From assembly GCA_038496675.1 (NCBI GenBank), contig CM076663.1, positions 18,909,156 through 18,973,155 on the forward strand: a stretch of DNA of 64,000 bases. The letters are read 5' to 3'. The DNA is from Rachycentron canadum (lineage: Eukaryota; Chordata; Actinopteri; Carangiformes; Rachycentridae). Position numbers and translations under genes: made by a program. Position 1 is the stretch's first letter. Each line of letters starts with the position of its first letter. Under the pieces are notes generated by a model. The model ran no database searches. It had not been told where the DNA came from and saw only the letters and a program-made list of their open reading frames with translations. Below are positions 13,251-24,690 of this stretch, in pieces.

Positions 13251-14429
13251 CATGTGGTTTACACAGCACATATGATTACATATGTGCTGGAAGAAGAAAG
13301 AGTTTCAATGAGACTCTAAACTCACAAATCTCTTTACGTTATCTTGTTTAAAATAATAAATGAAAATGGCACCTTACAACCTTAAAACCAGAGATTCTTC
13401 TTCGTCTTTTGGAGTAAAGTCAATTAGACCTAAATTGGGGTTATTTCTATGCTCTTGAATGATAAGCTAATACATCTTGATAAGACCTGGGACATAGGTG
13501 GCATGCTGCTTATTATTTTTTAAAGTTATGCAAATTGTGCAATTGTCTACCACAAAACATCTCAATGCGCTTCAGTCACTGTTGAGGGCTAATTTCCATC
13601 CATCTGTACAAACAAATACAAATCTCGAGGACAATAGCTGCTAATAACCAAGGTAACGTTGCTCATACATGCAACGTTCACAAAAAAATAATTCAGAGCG
13701 AGAGAGCGGAGACTATTTGGAGATCTGATGTATCAAACCTTATTCTCCACTCGGCAACAGGAGGAGGGTGAGATGGTAAAAAACAATAACAAAAACAATG
13801 ACAACTGAGACAACAATCAAAACTGTGATTTGAAATAGCAGATTAACGCTTAAATAAACTTGCACTAATGTCCATACTGATGATGATGAAGTTAAATGGA
13901 GCTTAATAAGGCCGGTTTATATGTGTGTGTCAAAGTTGGAGAGTTTACTGATCCACCATAGCCAAAACAATCCTGACTGCAAAGGTAGAGATAACTAGAA
14001 GACTGATAACATTATCGTAGCTTCCAGAAGCTGCTGCTAAGCTTCTTCAAGGACAACAGGAGTAGAGAGAGACAAGAAAGAGTTTCATTTAAGAGTTTTC
14101 ATTCAAGTGTTAAAACATAAAAAACATTCAATGCATTTCCATCCAACCAATTAAATTTATACAGGAAACAAACAGAAATTAGATATTTCCTCATGTTTTT
14201 CCTTAGTTTGAGGTGTGACTGGTAAAAACTCAGTTGTGTCATCTTGTTGCACCCTCTTCTTCTGTAAAGGTTAAATGGCACCTAACAGAAAAACCAGCTG
14301 CCAAAGCATCCAACTACCAATATTCATTCATTCAAACACACAGGAATTCATATTTACTTTTATCAATCTCTGGAAATGTGGTCGAAATCCACACTGTATT
14401 TGCATGGATACCAGGTGTCAACGCACTGT

Positions 14430-14715
14430 GATGTCCCCGGACGATCAGTCACGGTTTGCGAGCTGCCGTTTTGAAGCATGTAATTTGGCTGTCACCATCT
14501 TGGTTTTTGTGTGTGATATAGACTTTATCAGTCACAGGGTAGCTATTGCATACACTGCTTTATGGTCTATCCCATAGAATTCAATACATTATGACTTTAC
14601 AACCAGTGGAGTCGCCCCCGGATGGTCATTAGACAGAAGCAGGTTTAAGGCTCTTCAGCATTGGCTTCACTTTACAGCCACAGTGTCTATTTCCACTTCT
14701 ATAAACAGTCTATGT
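14430..14715 (+). repeat. Dispersed repeat, copy 1 (inverted relative to 54239-54770)
   Basis: The segment 14600-14715, reverse-complemented, matches 54239-54360 with few differences (shared core: gaagagccttaaacctg). An upstream part with ccatcttggtttttgtg and gagctgccgttttgaag likewise matches the other copy in reverse. The sequence resembles an abundant unclassified teleost repeat I have seen before. No coding capacity is evident. Confidence 0.75.
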
Positions 14716-17327
14716 TGGATACTTGACTATTCTTTAGCTTAAGGGAACTTTGCTGAGCTTTGGAGAAGCTAAAAAAAGGGGTGAAATAAAAGTAACTTCC
14801 TCTTTGACTTTAACTGCAGGAGGTTAAATATATTCATATAATGAGCTAAAAGGGCTAGAACCTAAAGAATTGAATTTTCAGAGTTCAAAGAAACAGAATT
14901 GCTACTGGTTAGTTCATTGTTGTTGATAGGAACCCCCTCTTCTCAACAGAGAATGATGAAAGGACAAACAAAGGAATACAGAGACCTGAAGGAGTATTAT
15001 ACAGAGAGAAGACAGGGAGTAGAGACAGAGAAAGATGAAAACAAAGACAACAGGGTTGAAAGTTGAAGATGATGATTCATTCACAAATCATGTCAACAAT
15101 AAAGAGACAAAGAAGAGCTTTGTTGGTCTTTTGGCCAGTTATATCTGCTTCACTCAAAGTGACCATTTCCCACTTTTTAAGAGTTTGACATTTTAATCTT
15201 GAACTTTGAGTGGAAACAGCTTCTGGTAGAAGCAGGGAAGAACTGCCGTTTTATAAGCAATGTTTAAATGTTCTAATCTGTAAATTTTCCACATTAATAA
15301 GTCTAAAAATGACTAGGGTTATGTTGTGTACATGTATGTATGTGTTCTCACATTATCCCAAAAAATATTTTAGTCATGGTCATTTGTTGAATGATATCAC
15401 ATCCCCTGTATGCAAGCAGCAGCATTGTGGTTGCCTGACAGAAGCTCAAGATTTTCTTTTTTAAGCCCCATTTTAACGATACACCTTTTACATCTTGGTT
15501 GCCTTTAACTATATATTTTTACCAAATGAAGGATCATCAGATAAAGGACATACATCAGACGTCTGGATCTAAAGTTATAAGAGAAAAAACTGAGCAAAAC
15601 ATGCGGCAATGGTGGTGTAGACAACAACTCCCATGATCCCACGCTATATTGTGACATCACCCGACGTCGTCTTTTGTAATTGTTTTGTTTGAGAGACCCT
15701 TAGTTAGAGTTAGATACTGTGCTCTTATCCACCTTAATGAAATCACAGGCACAGATAAAAATATATTCCATCAGTTCTTCTTTTTAACTTTTTCACTCAA
15801 AATCAGTCCGTTTCAATTCCTCCATGCTTGATTGTGTTTGTATTAATTCAATAAAATATAAGGTTTAATTTAGAATAAGCATTTCAAGTTCATTCACTTA
15901 ACTTTGTCATATTAGTTGAAATTCTTTAAGTGAAAGTACAGATGGTGTTTTTCTAACTCCGGTCCAAAGAAGTCAGTTTTCTTTGCTTCTGCAGCCAACT
16001 CTGAAAAAAGATTCCCTAGGAGGCTAAACTGTATTTGCAGCCTAAATCATTTCCAACTACCACGACAACAGTTCCATTTCAAAGGGACCTCTTGGTAACT
16101 AGAGACTTCATTGTACTGTGGTGTCCAGCCAGCAGAAAGCAGGGACGCTGTGAGAGGTTCACTGGATGAGTGTCTTCTGTCCACTGTCTAGACTTTTGTT
16201 AATTAGACTCCTGTACTATTTACCATTGGCAGGCCAATTCTTGTCCAGCTCAGAGCAAGAGCTGTACTGGGTCTTTGTACAGAAGTTACCAGGCAACAAT
16301 AGAAACGCACGGCAATTCTGTCACCACACTGTCACCGAGCCATAAAATCTACATCAGGGCTGCTCACCAAAGGTTTTTTTCCTATCTCTGTGTAGTATAG
16401 AGTCCTTGACATGTTTGTTAGACAAAAGCATGAGGAGTGACAGTGACAGAAGCTGCATGGTAGGACAAGATCTAGGAGGATTAACCCCTCGACAGAGGAT
16501 ACCTTATTGAGGTTTGTCTTCAATTAAACACAGAACCCTGAGGCCACTTTGGAAATGTCAGATCAATTCCATATATACTGCTCCCCTGCTCATCACTGTG
16601 TGATTGGACTTGTGCAGACGGAGCAGTTGTGAAGTGATCAACACAAGCCGATTCTTCTAAACAGAGGATATACAGAACTATTTTTACTCAGTATGGTAAA
16701 GTATGTAGTGAGCAAGTTAGGTATGTTTTGAGAATACCAGGTCAACAACAACAGCTTGAATAAAGTCAATGTGATACTGTACGGGTGAAAAAATAACTGT
16801 GTTCAAGTATAATTCTATAGCCAAATATACATCTTGGTTCGGCTGAATACACTGTAGTAACATGAAAACACTGAACTTTCACTAAAGTGTGGTGGAATCT
16901 CCAAAAGCATTGTTGTTCATTGAGATGAGACAACAACCTTTTTTAAAAAAAAAGTATAAAATGAAAATCATCAGCTGTTTTTAGCTGATCACAGTTCAGT
17001 ATTGATGTATTTGACACGTCAGTGGCTGACAAACATAACCCTGCAGCACTATCAGACGAACAAGTACGCTTGATTTACACCACCCATTTTTTTCAAATGC
17101 CTTCATTTATTTATTTAGCTTAATTTTGAGTGTTTATTAACAGTATTTCTAGTGCAAAATTTAATTTATTTTCTTTTTTTCGCACTAGCGAAGCTGCTTT
17201 TCAATCTTTTTATGCACCCTCTGATAACTGCAGAGGTACTGCCTGGGATAAAAGAACCATTGCCTGAGAATCAGTGCAACAAGTGATGATGATTTGCAGT
17301 GAGAAATTGCCCAAGACACAATGGGCC

Positions 17328-17610
17328 CTATCTTAGAACCAGCACCAAGCACAAAACAAGTGCATTGACCCGTGTTGTTTGAATAGCAAATGCATTGGGC
17401 ACGTTGGTATTTAAATGAGGTGTGGTCCGGTACATTGCTGTCTTGAGGCAGCAGAAATCATTTATGCGATTGGTAGATGGCACGCTACCAATGGTTAATG
17501 GTTAATTCCATGTTGCAGAGAAACTATTTGGAACCACGTGCCTAACACCTAACATTTTTTCCACCATCAAGGCAGAAAAGGTAGATTTGAACACACCCAA
17601 AATGCATTTG
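17328..17610 (+). repeat. Interspersed repeat beginning gggccctatctta, probable non-autonomous DNA transposon
   Basis: The stretch starts with gggccctatctta and continues with gcacgttggtatttaaatga and cttgaggcagcag. These are words typical of a repeated teleost element that I recall with termini like gggccctatcttgc. No clear matching terminal repeat is seen at the right end, so it is either truncated or diverged. The right limit is uncertain. Confidence 0.4.
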
Positions 17611-17809
17611 CCCCATTCATTCATTCATTCTACAAAGAGACCTGAAAAATGCCACAATTCCTTAAAAAAAAATCTCATATCTCAGTCAGGATTGTCGTTA
17701 CCTTGGCACAATTGTTTATAACTAGATTTTAGGGTCCCATGTCAAGAATGTTGTTTATGTTATGTGTTATTGGTTTAAGTTATTCTATTTCTAAGTTTTG
17801 CTATTGCTA

Positions 17810-18040
17810 GATAGGCAGTGTTAGCATAAACAGCTGTTCTAAACTTGAGCTGTTATTGCAGTTACAAAAGAAGAGATTATAATATGCTCTTTGAGTAGTG
17901 CTAAATCTTCTGGGATGGACACTATAGTGACTCAGTATCAGAAAGTGATGAGATCTGACCAGGCCAGGGCTAGCTGGTTAGCATGCTAACTTCAGTAGAA
18001 GAAAAGATATGAGCTCTTGGCAGGTAAATGAACATATAAC
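17810..18040 (+). repeat. Repeat pair member A (same orientation as 19655-19910)
   Basis: It shares a 23-nt identical core (gggctagctggttagcatgc plus taa, 17967-17989) with 19806-19828, and flanking similarity on both sides: tgctct-tgag-agtgcta-atcttc before the core and gagctcttgg-aggtaaa after it. The family is unknown to me beyond being a repeated fish sequence. Confidence 0.7.
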
Positions 18041-18756
18041 TATACTATAACTAGTATTTCTTCTCGACTGGTAAATAAACAAATGTTAATGCCAACATTG
18101 ACTACTTACTTTTATGACTAAATTGTATATTGGACAATATTTTTTTATCTTAAATAAATAAATATCAATATCATATACGTGTATTGTATCGTACACACTA
18201 TAGCTGCCGTTGGGCTGATGTGTGCCATCTACAGGATGGGAAAATTATAGCTTCCACATTTCTGACATTTGTGACACCATCATAACTTTGTCTGTGGGTT
18301 TTTTCACAGGGACAGTGAGACAAAGACAAAAAAGCAAGAGGCAGAGACACAGTCAGGCTGAGGGAGACTGGGGAGATCTGAGGGCCTGAGCAGGTGTTGT
18401 ACAAAGAGACAGAACACAGAGTGAAAAGCCATGGGGGCATGAAAGATGTACAAGCAAAGACAATGGGCAGTGACCTCAGTGGCACTGCGGATATATTGAC
18501 TGTAAGAGATTGGGAACACAAACTCTGTTAGCAAGGACATACATAAAGGCTGTTCTGGCAAAAGTAATAGCAGTACTTTATCAGTAGTACTGATAAAGCA
18601 TAGTACACGTTAGTAGTCTAGTACTACTAGTGGTCTAGTAGCAGTGTATTGTACTGACAACTTCTTGTTTCTTCAGTCAGAAATGAAAATGATTCAGAAC
18701 TTTATAAAGTAAAAACATCACAGTTTGCCATAATGATGTGGATAGGGGGCACCAAC

Positions 18757-18920
18757 CTTTGGTGCTGACAATCTTGGAGGTGAGTTCCAGAGTCTCGATG
18801 TTCTCAGATCCAATGTTCTCCAGGGTGATGGTCAGCTGCTGGGTCTCTCCGTTGAAAAGCTGGACAGACACAGTGCTGGACAGTTCTTCTTTGGACATGG
18901 GCTGAGGTGTGTGTGCCGAC
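18757..18920 (-). CDS. trappc9: trappc9 exon (window exon 13)
   Basis: This 164-nt exon starts with the third base of the Arg codon (acceptor acctaaacag) and ends one base into a Glu codon (donor GTTGGT, a weak +3 to +6). It encodes SAHTPQPMSKEELSSTVSVQ, then LFNGETQQLTITLENIGSEN and IETLELTSKIVSTK. The VSVQL-NGE-QQL-ITLENIG pattern is a beta-sandwich repeat of TRAPPC9. The upstream part (SAHTPQPMSKEEL) is a variable polar linker, and the Met in it is internal, not a translation start. Confidence 0.96.
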
Positions 18921-21900
18921 CTGTTTAGGTTAGTGAAGTAGGAAGAAATTTTCAGTGAAGATAGAAACCATATGTTGTCTTAATTGCATAAGCGATAAAG
19001 ATTTTTAAGAGAATAATTTAAAAAGTTGTCAGGCTGGTGTTGCTAAAGACAAGTTTGATGTGGTTTGATATGATGCAAGCAGTTGCATTATACTTTTATC
19101 ATCATTTAAAGAACAATTCTTCAGGCATTAAAGCTGTGTGAAAACAGAAGATGCCCACCCTCACATTTGATGAAGATGATAAATGTTTTTCTAAATCTCA
19201 TTAGCTGGAACATCAGTTGTTAGGGGCTTTTTATTCCTGCAATGTGGTGTACTGCTGAGAATTTAGAACTGCTTTCAAATATCTGTGGGTTTTGCCATTA
19301 AAGTAAACTTTAGTTTATATACTCTTTACACTATATATATATATATATAGTATTTACCATGTAAAAAATGACATACATTTTTGGATGACCCTGAAATAGA
19401 TGTAAAAAAGTCACTTAACACAGCCCCAAAGCCTGATTTCAAGCCTTATGTCATATGTCATTATAACTTGACAGTGCATCATGTACAGCATTGACAAAGG
19501 ACTAACTCTACATTCACTGGGTGAATTTTTATTCACAACGACACTAATCTCTAAGACAGTGAGAAACTGACAACGTATACTGTCTATGTCTACATACGTA
19601 TATTATGTGACAGCCATTTAAAGGAGCTATTTTCAAGTTTTTCTACTGACAAACATAGCATCTTGACAGGACTGGGTGGTGGTCACTGTTGCTTGAAAAG
19701 AGCTTCAGCCATTGTTGCATTTATAAGTCAAGAGGTAATAATGCACCCTCTGAGCAGTGCTACATCTTCAGGGCAGACTGGAGGCTACTGTGACAAGATG
19801 GGGCGGGGCTAGCTGGTTAGCATGCTAATTTCGGTGGAAGATGTGATTGAGACAAGAGTAAGAGTTTCCACCCCTGGAGACAGCTCTTGGTGAGTAAAGG
19901 AATGAAGTTTGATGCTGAACTTGGGCGTTTGACGTTTTTTCTAAGCAAACAGCTGTTGATGCTTAAGTTGGCTATGTCGCAAGAGCAAAACTTATAAGTA
20001 GCTCCCTTTAAAGGGCAAATCAATGATGAATAACATTTAGAAATAAACTGATCATCCACTGTTGTTTGTGAGTATGAACTATGTCTGGCTACACCTCAGT
20101 CAATGACACCATAGCAAAGTATTTTCATCAGTTGTCAAATGCTAAACATCTGCAGCTGCTGCTCAGTGTTTTAAAGAGCTGCTGCCATCTGTTTTTACAA
20201 AATGATGCAAATTCTGGGAGAACAGAGACTGTCCAAGATTATGAAAGATCAATGTGGGTGGTCGCTATGACCTCAACAAACATCCTTATACAAGCAAACG
20301 TATAACTTTAAGATGCAGCAAACACTATGACTGAGGGTGGAATTAAAATGCCAGTCATCACCAACTGCCTATAGTTTTTGTCTGAGTTTGACAGCAGGTC
20401 AACACAAAACTATCTCTTTGAAATGATAGTGACGTTTATGTATGTATGGAGAATGCATTTCAGAAAGTTTAAGAGAAAAGAGATAGTAAACTTTCTAACT
20501 AAAAAGAAAAATCCTAAGCAGCAGATATTTCTCTCCTTTAGACCCTAACAATAAAACACTTTTATAAAACATGTCAAAAGGCTCAACTCCATGTTCTGAG
20601 GCTTTAAAAAGGTTATAAATAATTGAAGTTAATGTATAACAGTGGTGTTAGTGATGTGAAAAAGAGAAGATGTCAGTATTGCTGTTTTGTGCTGGAGGCA
20701 GAAAGATATCTAAGCAGACAGTAAAGCACCTGTTCGACTGAAGTCAAAGACGCTCTACCTGTGGACCCACTGAGGGCACCCACGAGACCACATTGCATTT
20801 TCATTGTGTTTGCTTCATATGTCTGCTGCAAGACTTGTTCAGCACCCAAGAATAAAAAGATTTCACACATCAAAAGCTGCTCAAGTGCTGTACATACAGA
20901 CATGACCTAAACAGTGGATTTTGCAGCAGATCCACTGTCAGAATGATTTACAACACCCCAACGGGGTGATCCACCTGTTATTGTCTGGTAGTAATAAACC
21001 ATGATATCTGCTCTCTTGTTCCCTATTTTCAAAATCTCATTTCTCTTTACAGGCAACAAATTCACCTGCTCTGATGTTTAAGTGGTCCGGAACGACAGCT
21101 ATTTCTCACACAGGAAGAGATATTATCAGTTTTCTTATTAGTTATGCAGCCAAGACATCCACTATGCTTTTTGTTTTTCTTGAGTGTTTGAATGCACATT
21201 ACCCGGGGTAATCTGAACATCAGTTCAGTAGCTAATTAACATGCTACATCATATAATGCTATGTCATTATCAGCAATGACTAATTATTGATAAGTATATC
21301 ATATCCTATTTAGTCTGAAAGTATGGTTTCAATTCATTTCACAAGTGAATCTATTGGATTGTCATTGAATCTAGCTTTATTTTTTTGTTAGGAGTAGAGT
21401 TAGGTTAGAATCTGTTTTATGAAAAACAGAGTTGGGTCCATGAATCTGCTCCTAATCTGGGTTTCAAGTCCAACTTTATAGCAGAAATAAATTGTTTAAA
21501 GTCTGGTACATAAAACTGCTTTGGTCTCTATAGCTGATTTCCTCCTTCATGACAACTGCACAAATATAACTCACCTGTTTAAATTCTATTAAGGCTTAAA
21601 GTTGTGCATTACTGAGGGTGTGGCCTCTTTAGGTGACGTGTGGGTCATTGTATGCTTTCTACAAATCACCATGCACCAAAGAATCGGCTCTACACATAAC
21701 ATTTTTGGATTTGTCAAGAATTAGGTGGAGTGAGGCCCTGCCAAGATGGTGTCAGCAGAGCAGTCCACTTTGAAAACTGCTCTTCAGTCATTAGTTTCTG
21801 TTCTTACGTAAAACTTCAATAGTATTACTATAGAATAGCTATAGCTTGTATTAGCTGTTTTAGCCCACTCTAACTTAAAACCTTCAATCTTAAACAGAAA

Positions 21901-22712
21901 GATACTTAAGAATGACTCAGTGCAGACACATTTCATAACCTGGCCAGTTACCTATTGTTACTTGTTAGGAAATTGAGAATCAACACTATTAAAGTACACT
22001 GCGGTCTGTGAGTAGCAGAACAATGACACATTTTTCATTGTTTTGGCTCTGCACTCCAGCACAATAGATGTGAAATGAAACAATGACTGTGAGGTTAAAG
22101 TGCTGACTTTCAGCTTTGAGGGTGTTTGAGGATGTTCACATCAATCGTGGGTGAACAGAGAAGGACTCGTTGCCCTTTTTATATTTTTTATTGCCGAACA
22201 GCAATGCTCTTGTCTGTACAGTGAGTCACCTGACCTCAGTTAACTCAGCATGTGTTGTCACTTACTGAAGCCAAGCATCCAACCACATATCAAATGTGAC
22301 ATATTTATTCAAGTTTAACCAAATGTATTCTATAAAATTGCAGGGCATGTATAAAGGGGCTATAATGTCAACAATTAGTTTTATCATCTTGTATGGATAC
22401 AAATTAATGTGTCAGTACTTAAATCTTATGATGACTGTCTAATTTGTTTTGCAATATACTTAAGTAAAGAGAAATCTCTCCACCAGCTTATGGACTTTAA
22501 CGTAAATGTGTCAATCTGGTTCACTAGTTCGTCAATTGTGGCCTCCATAATAGTTGCACGTCGTTTGTTACACGTTAAATGTTTTATTATGATCTGTAGC
22601 CTGGTCCAGTCCGTGAGAGAAAATGTGCCGGCGTTTCGTTCAACCTGCATCAGTCATTAAAAAAGGACAGTTTTTGGTGTTACACAGCAGATGTGAGATG
22701 AAAGCTTCTGAC
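18921..22712 (-). other. trappc9 intron between window exons 12 and 13 (3.8 kb)
   Basis: It holds a short (TA)n tract at about 19331-19349, the second member of the 17.8/19.7 kb repeat pair (19655-19910), and otherwise unique AT-rich sequence. No exon-like or RNA-gene signal was recognised. Confidence 0.8.
19655..19910 (+). repeat. Repeat pair member B (same orientation as 17810-18040)
   Basis: This is the second copy of the repeat described at 17810-18040, about 1.84 kb away and in the same orientation. The identical core is at 19806-19828. Relative to the first copy it has an extra segment of about 30 bp between the core and the gctcttgg word. Confidence 0.7.
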
Positions 22713-22845
22713 CGTGGTAGAGATGTGCTGAGCTGGAGGCGAGGAAGGGAGGGAATGACCTCCACCAAGCAGCCACTAGTCTTCACACCAGGCAGGCCCT
22801 CCAGCAGGCAATCACTGGTCACACCAAACACTGACGTGTGGTAAC
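22713..22845 (-). CDS. trappc9: trappc9 exon (window exon 12)
   Basis: This 133-nt exon supplies the last two bases of the split Gly codon, 43 whole codons, and two bases of an Arg codon. The acceptor is atcctgaacccag and the donor GTCAGA. It encodes YHTSVFGVTSDCLLEGLPGV, then KTSGCLVEVIPSLPRLQLST and SLP. The frame stays open past the donor for over 20 codons, but the protein continues from the next exon (RSAHTPQP), so the donor at the Arg codon is the supported one. Confidence 0.95.
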
Positions 22846-22965
22846 CTGGGTTCAGGATGATACATTGAGGCACAATGAGGTGAGTCTAATGTTATGATCA
22901 AAAATAAAAACACACAGCAGTGCAATTTAACCAGCTCATTAATATGTGTTTTCAGCTGGACTCAC
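22846..22965 (-). other. trappc9 short intron between window exons 11 and 12 (120 bp)
   Basis: A compact intron with donor GTGAGT and acceptor ending cctgaacccag. Nothing else is recognised in it. It contrasts with the multi-kilobase introns on both sides. Confidence 0.93.
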
Positions 22966-23092
22966 CGTTGACAGTGATATTGCCAGCCGTACATGGGACG
23001 CCGACCAGAGTGACAGGATACAGGCCAGACTCTGCAGGCAGGGACAGTGCAGCAGGCAGAGATTCAAAATCCACTCCAGATGTCAGCAAACC
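22966..23092 (-). CDS. trappc9: trappc9 exon (window exon 11)
   Basis: This 127-nt exon starts at a codon boundary (acceptor cttgtgttcag) and ends one base into a Gly codon (donor GTGAGT). It encodes GLLTSGVDFESLPAALSLPA, then ESGLYPVTLVGVPCTAGNIT and VN. These are conserved beta-strands of the Ig-like region; the ESGLYPVTLVGVP stretch is nearly invariant among vertebrates in my recollection. The next exon follows after an intron of only 120 bp, by far the shortest here. Confidence 0.97.
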
Positions 23093-23479
23093 CTGAACAC
23101 AAGATAAAACATGATTATGGTCAAGATATAAAAATTTCTTCAAACCACAAAAGGAGAGACAAGTAGGATTCTTAGGAGAATCCACTTCTGGACCACACAG
23201 GAGGACACAGAGATCTCAGCATATGATCTCTGAAATGATAAGAAAATATACACAATTTGACATCTGTGTGCTTTTGTGTTAGCACAGTCATGAAAGACCA
23301 GAGCCAGAGGTTTGAAGTGTTTCTATTTGTTCTCCACCTATGAGTCTGGTTCAGCAAGGATATGTATATATTTATGTACACATATGTGCACATATATAAT
23401 TGACTGTATGTAGTGAAGACTTTTCTGAATTTTTGCCATTTTGTAATTAGAGCATGAATTCTTCAGTTCTTCAGAACAT

Positions 23480-23570
23480 TGGTGCCAAATTTTGAAAAAT
23501 TCCTTTAAGGTTAGTGAGGTATTGTGTTCACGAGAACAGGATGGACAGACAGACAGTCACAGTCGCCTGC
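23480..23570 (+). repeat. Dispersed repeat fragment (related to 34494-34800)
   Basis: Words such as ggtgccaaattttg, attcctttaagg and tgttcacgagaacaggatgg line up in order with tgtgccaaatttaaagg, aattctctcc and cgttcacaaggatgtga in the 34.5-34.8 kb copy. It ends in a short gacagacagaca tract. This resembles an abundant teleost repeat of unknown class. Confidence 0.6.
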
Positions 23571-24397
23571 TTGAAGGCATAAAACTTCTAACTTCCTGTG
23601 TGGAAAAATCATCACAACGAACACCTTGGTGGGGAATGTAACCGGGGCTAGAGAAACCCACTGCGAAAACAATGGCAATGTGCTATATAGAGATCAGACT
23701 TTTTAAAAAGCCAGAAAACTGCCAACAGTACTGTGTAAAAACAACTGACACGTTGTGCACTCCATGATAACGCGGACACCACAGGAAAAGAAGTGATGTG
23801 CAGCTGTCTGATCCCCCACCACCAGTTTAGTGTGAAGCATCTCAGCCTCCAACTGTTTCATGTGCTCCATCATCTTAATCCACCCATGATGTCCTGAAGA
23901 TTAAACCTCTGTCAGCATGAGACGGCCATTTCTACAGAAGAAAACTGTTCTCCATGGGAAATGGCCACTTGAGCCATGTATGCCAGAGAAGGGATTGAAA
24001 GTCCTACAGTTCACAACACAGAAGGACCACGGATGAGACAGCTTTCAAACTCAGCGTGCCATATCCAAAGGGTACTTCTGAGCCCTTTAATTAAAGCTGA
24101 TGTAGTGAATTTAAATCAACTCAGCAACACTTTTAATATAATTTATTAAAGAATTGCTCCAAGTATGATTCTGCTCTGTCAGAGCTTGGGTTTCTGCAGT
24201 TCTACACATAATTTTTATCATCAAGGTAACACTGTATTGTCAATACGGTTTCTTTTCTTACTTCTACTTCTACTTCTACTAAGTAGATATTAGTAATTAA
24301 ATTTGATTGTTATTATTACTGAGAGGAACTACAGCATAAACTTTAAGTTTTTTAAAAGCTGTTTAAGATATCATATTAGTAGGGCTGTTGCAAAACT

Positions 24398-24690
24398 TTA
24401 CAGGATGTTACAGGCTGTTATAGGATGTTACAGGATGTTACAGACTGTTACCGGCTGTCACAGGTTGTTATAGGATGTTACGGGATGTAACAGGATGTAA
24501 CAGGCTGTTACAGGATGTTACAGACTGTTACAGGATGTTACCGGCTGTTACAGGATGTTACTGGATATTACAGGTTGTTACCAAATGTTACAGGATATTG
24601 CAGGCTGTTACGGGATGTTACAGGCTGCTACCGGATGTTACAGTAGGGCTGTTATAGGCTATTACAGGATGTTACAGAGGGACTGTTACA
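24398..24690. repeat. Minisatellite, 10-bp period (caggatgtta / caggctgtta)
   Basis: From 24401 to 24640 there are 24 consecutive 10-nt units that stay in exact register with no insertion or deletion. The consensus is caggNtgtta with the variable base mostly A or C, plus occasional substitutions (ccgg, cgga, gact). Beyond 24640 the array decays, with shifted units continuing to about 24690. The 60-codon open frame across it is a by-product of the repeat. Confidence 0.97.

Larger units (their letters stand above)
7149..18756 (-). other. trappc9 intron between window exons 13 and 14 (11.6 kb)
   Basis: The longest intron in the window. It holds a SINE 3' part (about 9060-9190), a G-10 run near 12642, a tRNA-derived SINE (about 13086-13250), a dispersed repeat copy (14430-14715), an inverted-repeat-like repeat (about 17328-17610), the first member of a repeat pair (17810-18040) and scattered AT-rich unique DNA. 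Open frames in it (for example 18198-18521 and 8114-8347) show no recognisable protein. Confidence 0.85.

Noticed and set aside
24475..24657. 60-codon open frame with repeated VTGCY-like units
   Set aside because: It is the translation of the 10-bp minisatellite; any stop-free frame of that array looks like a repeat protein.
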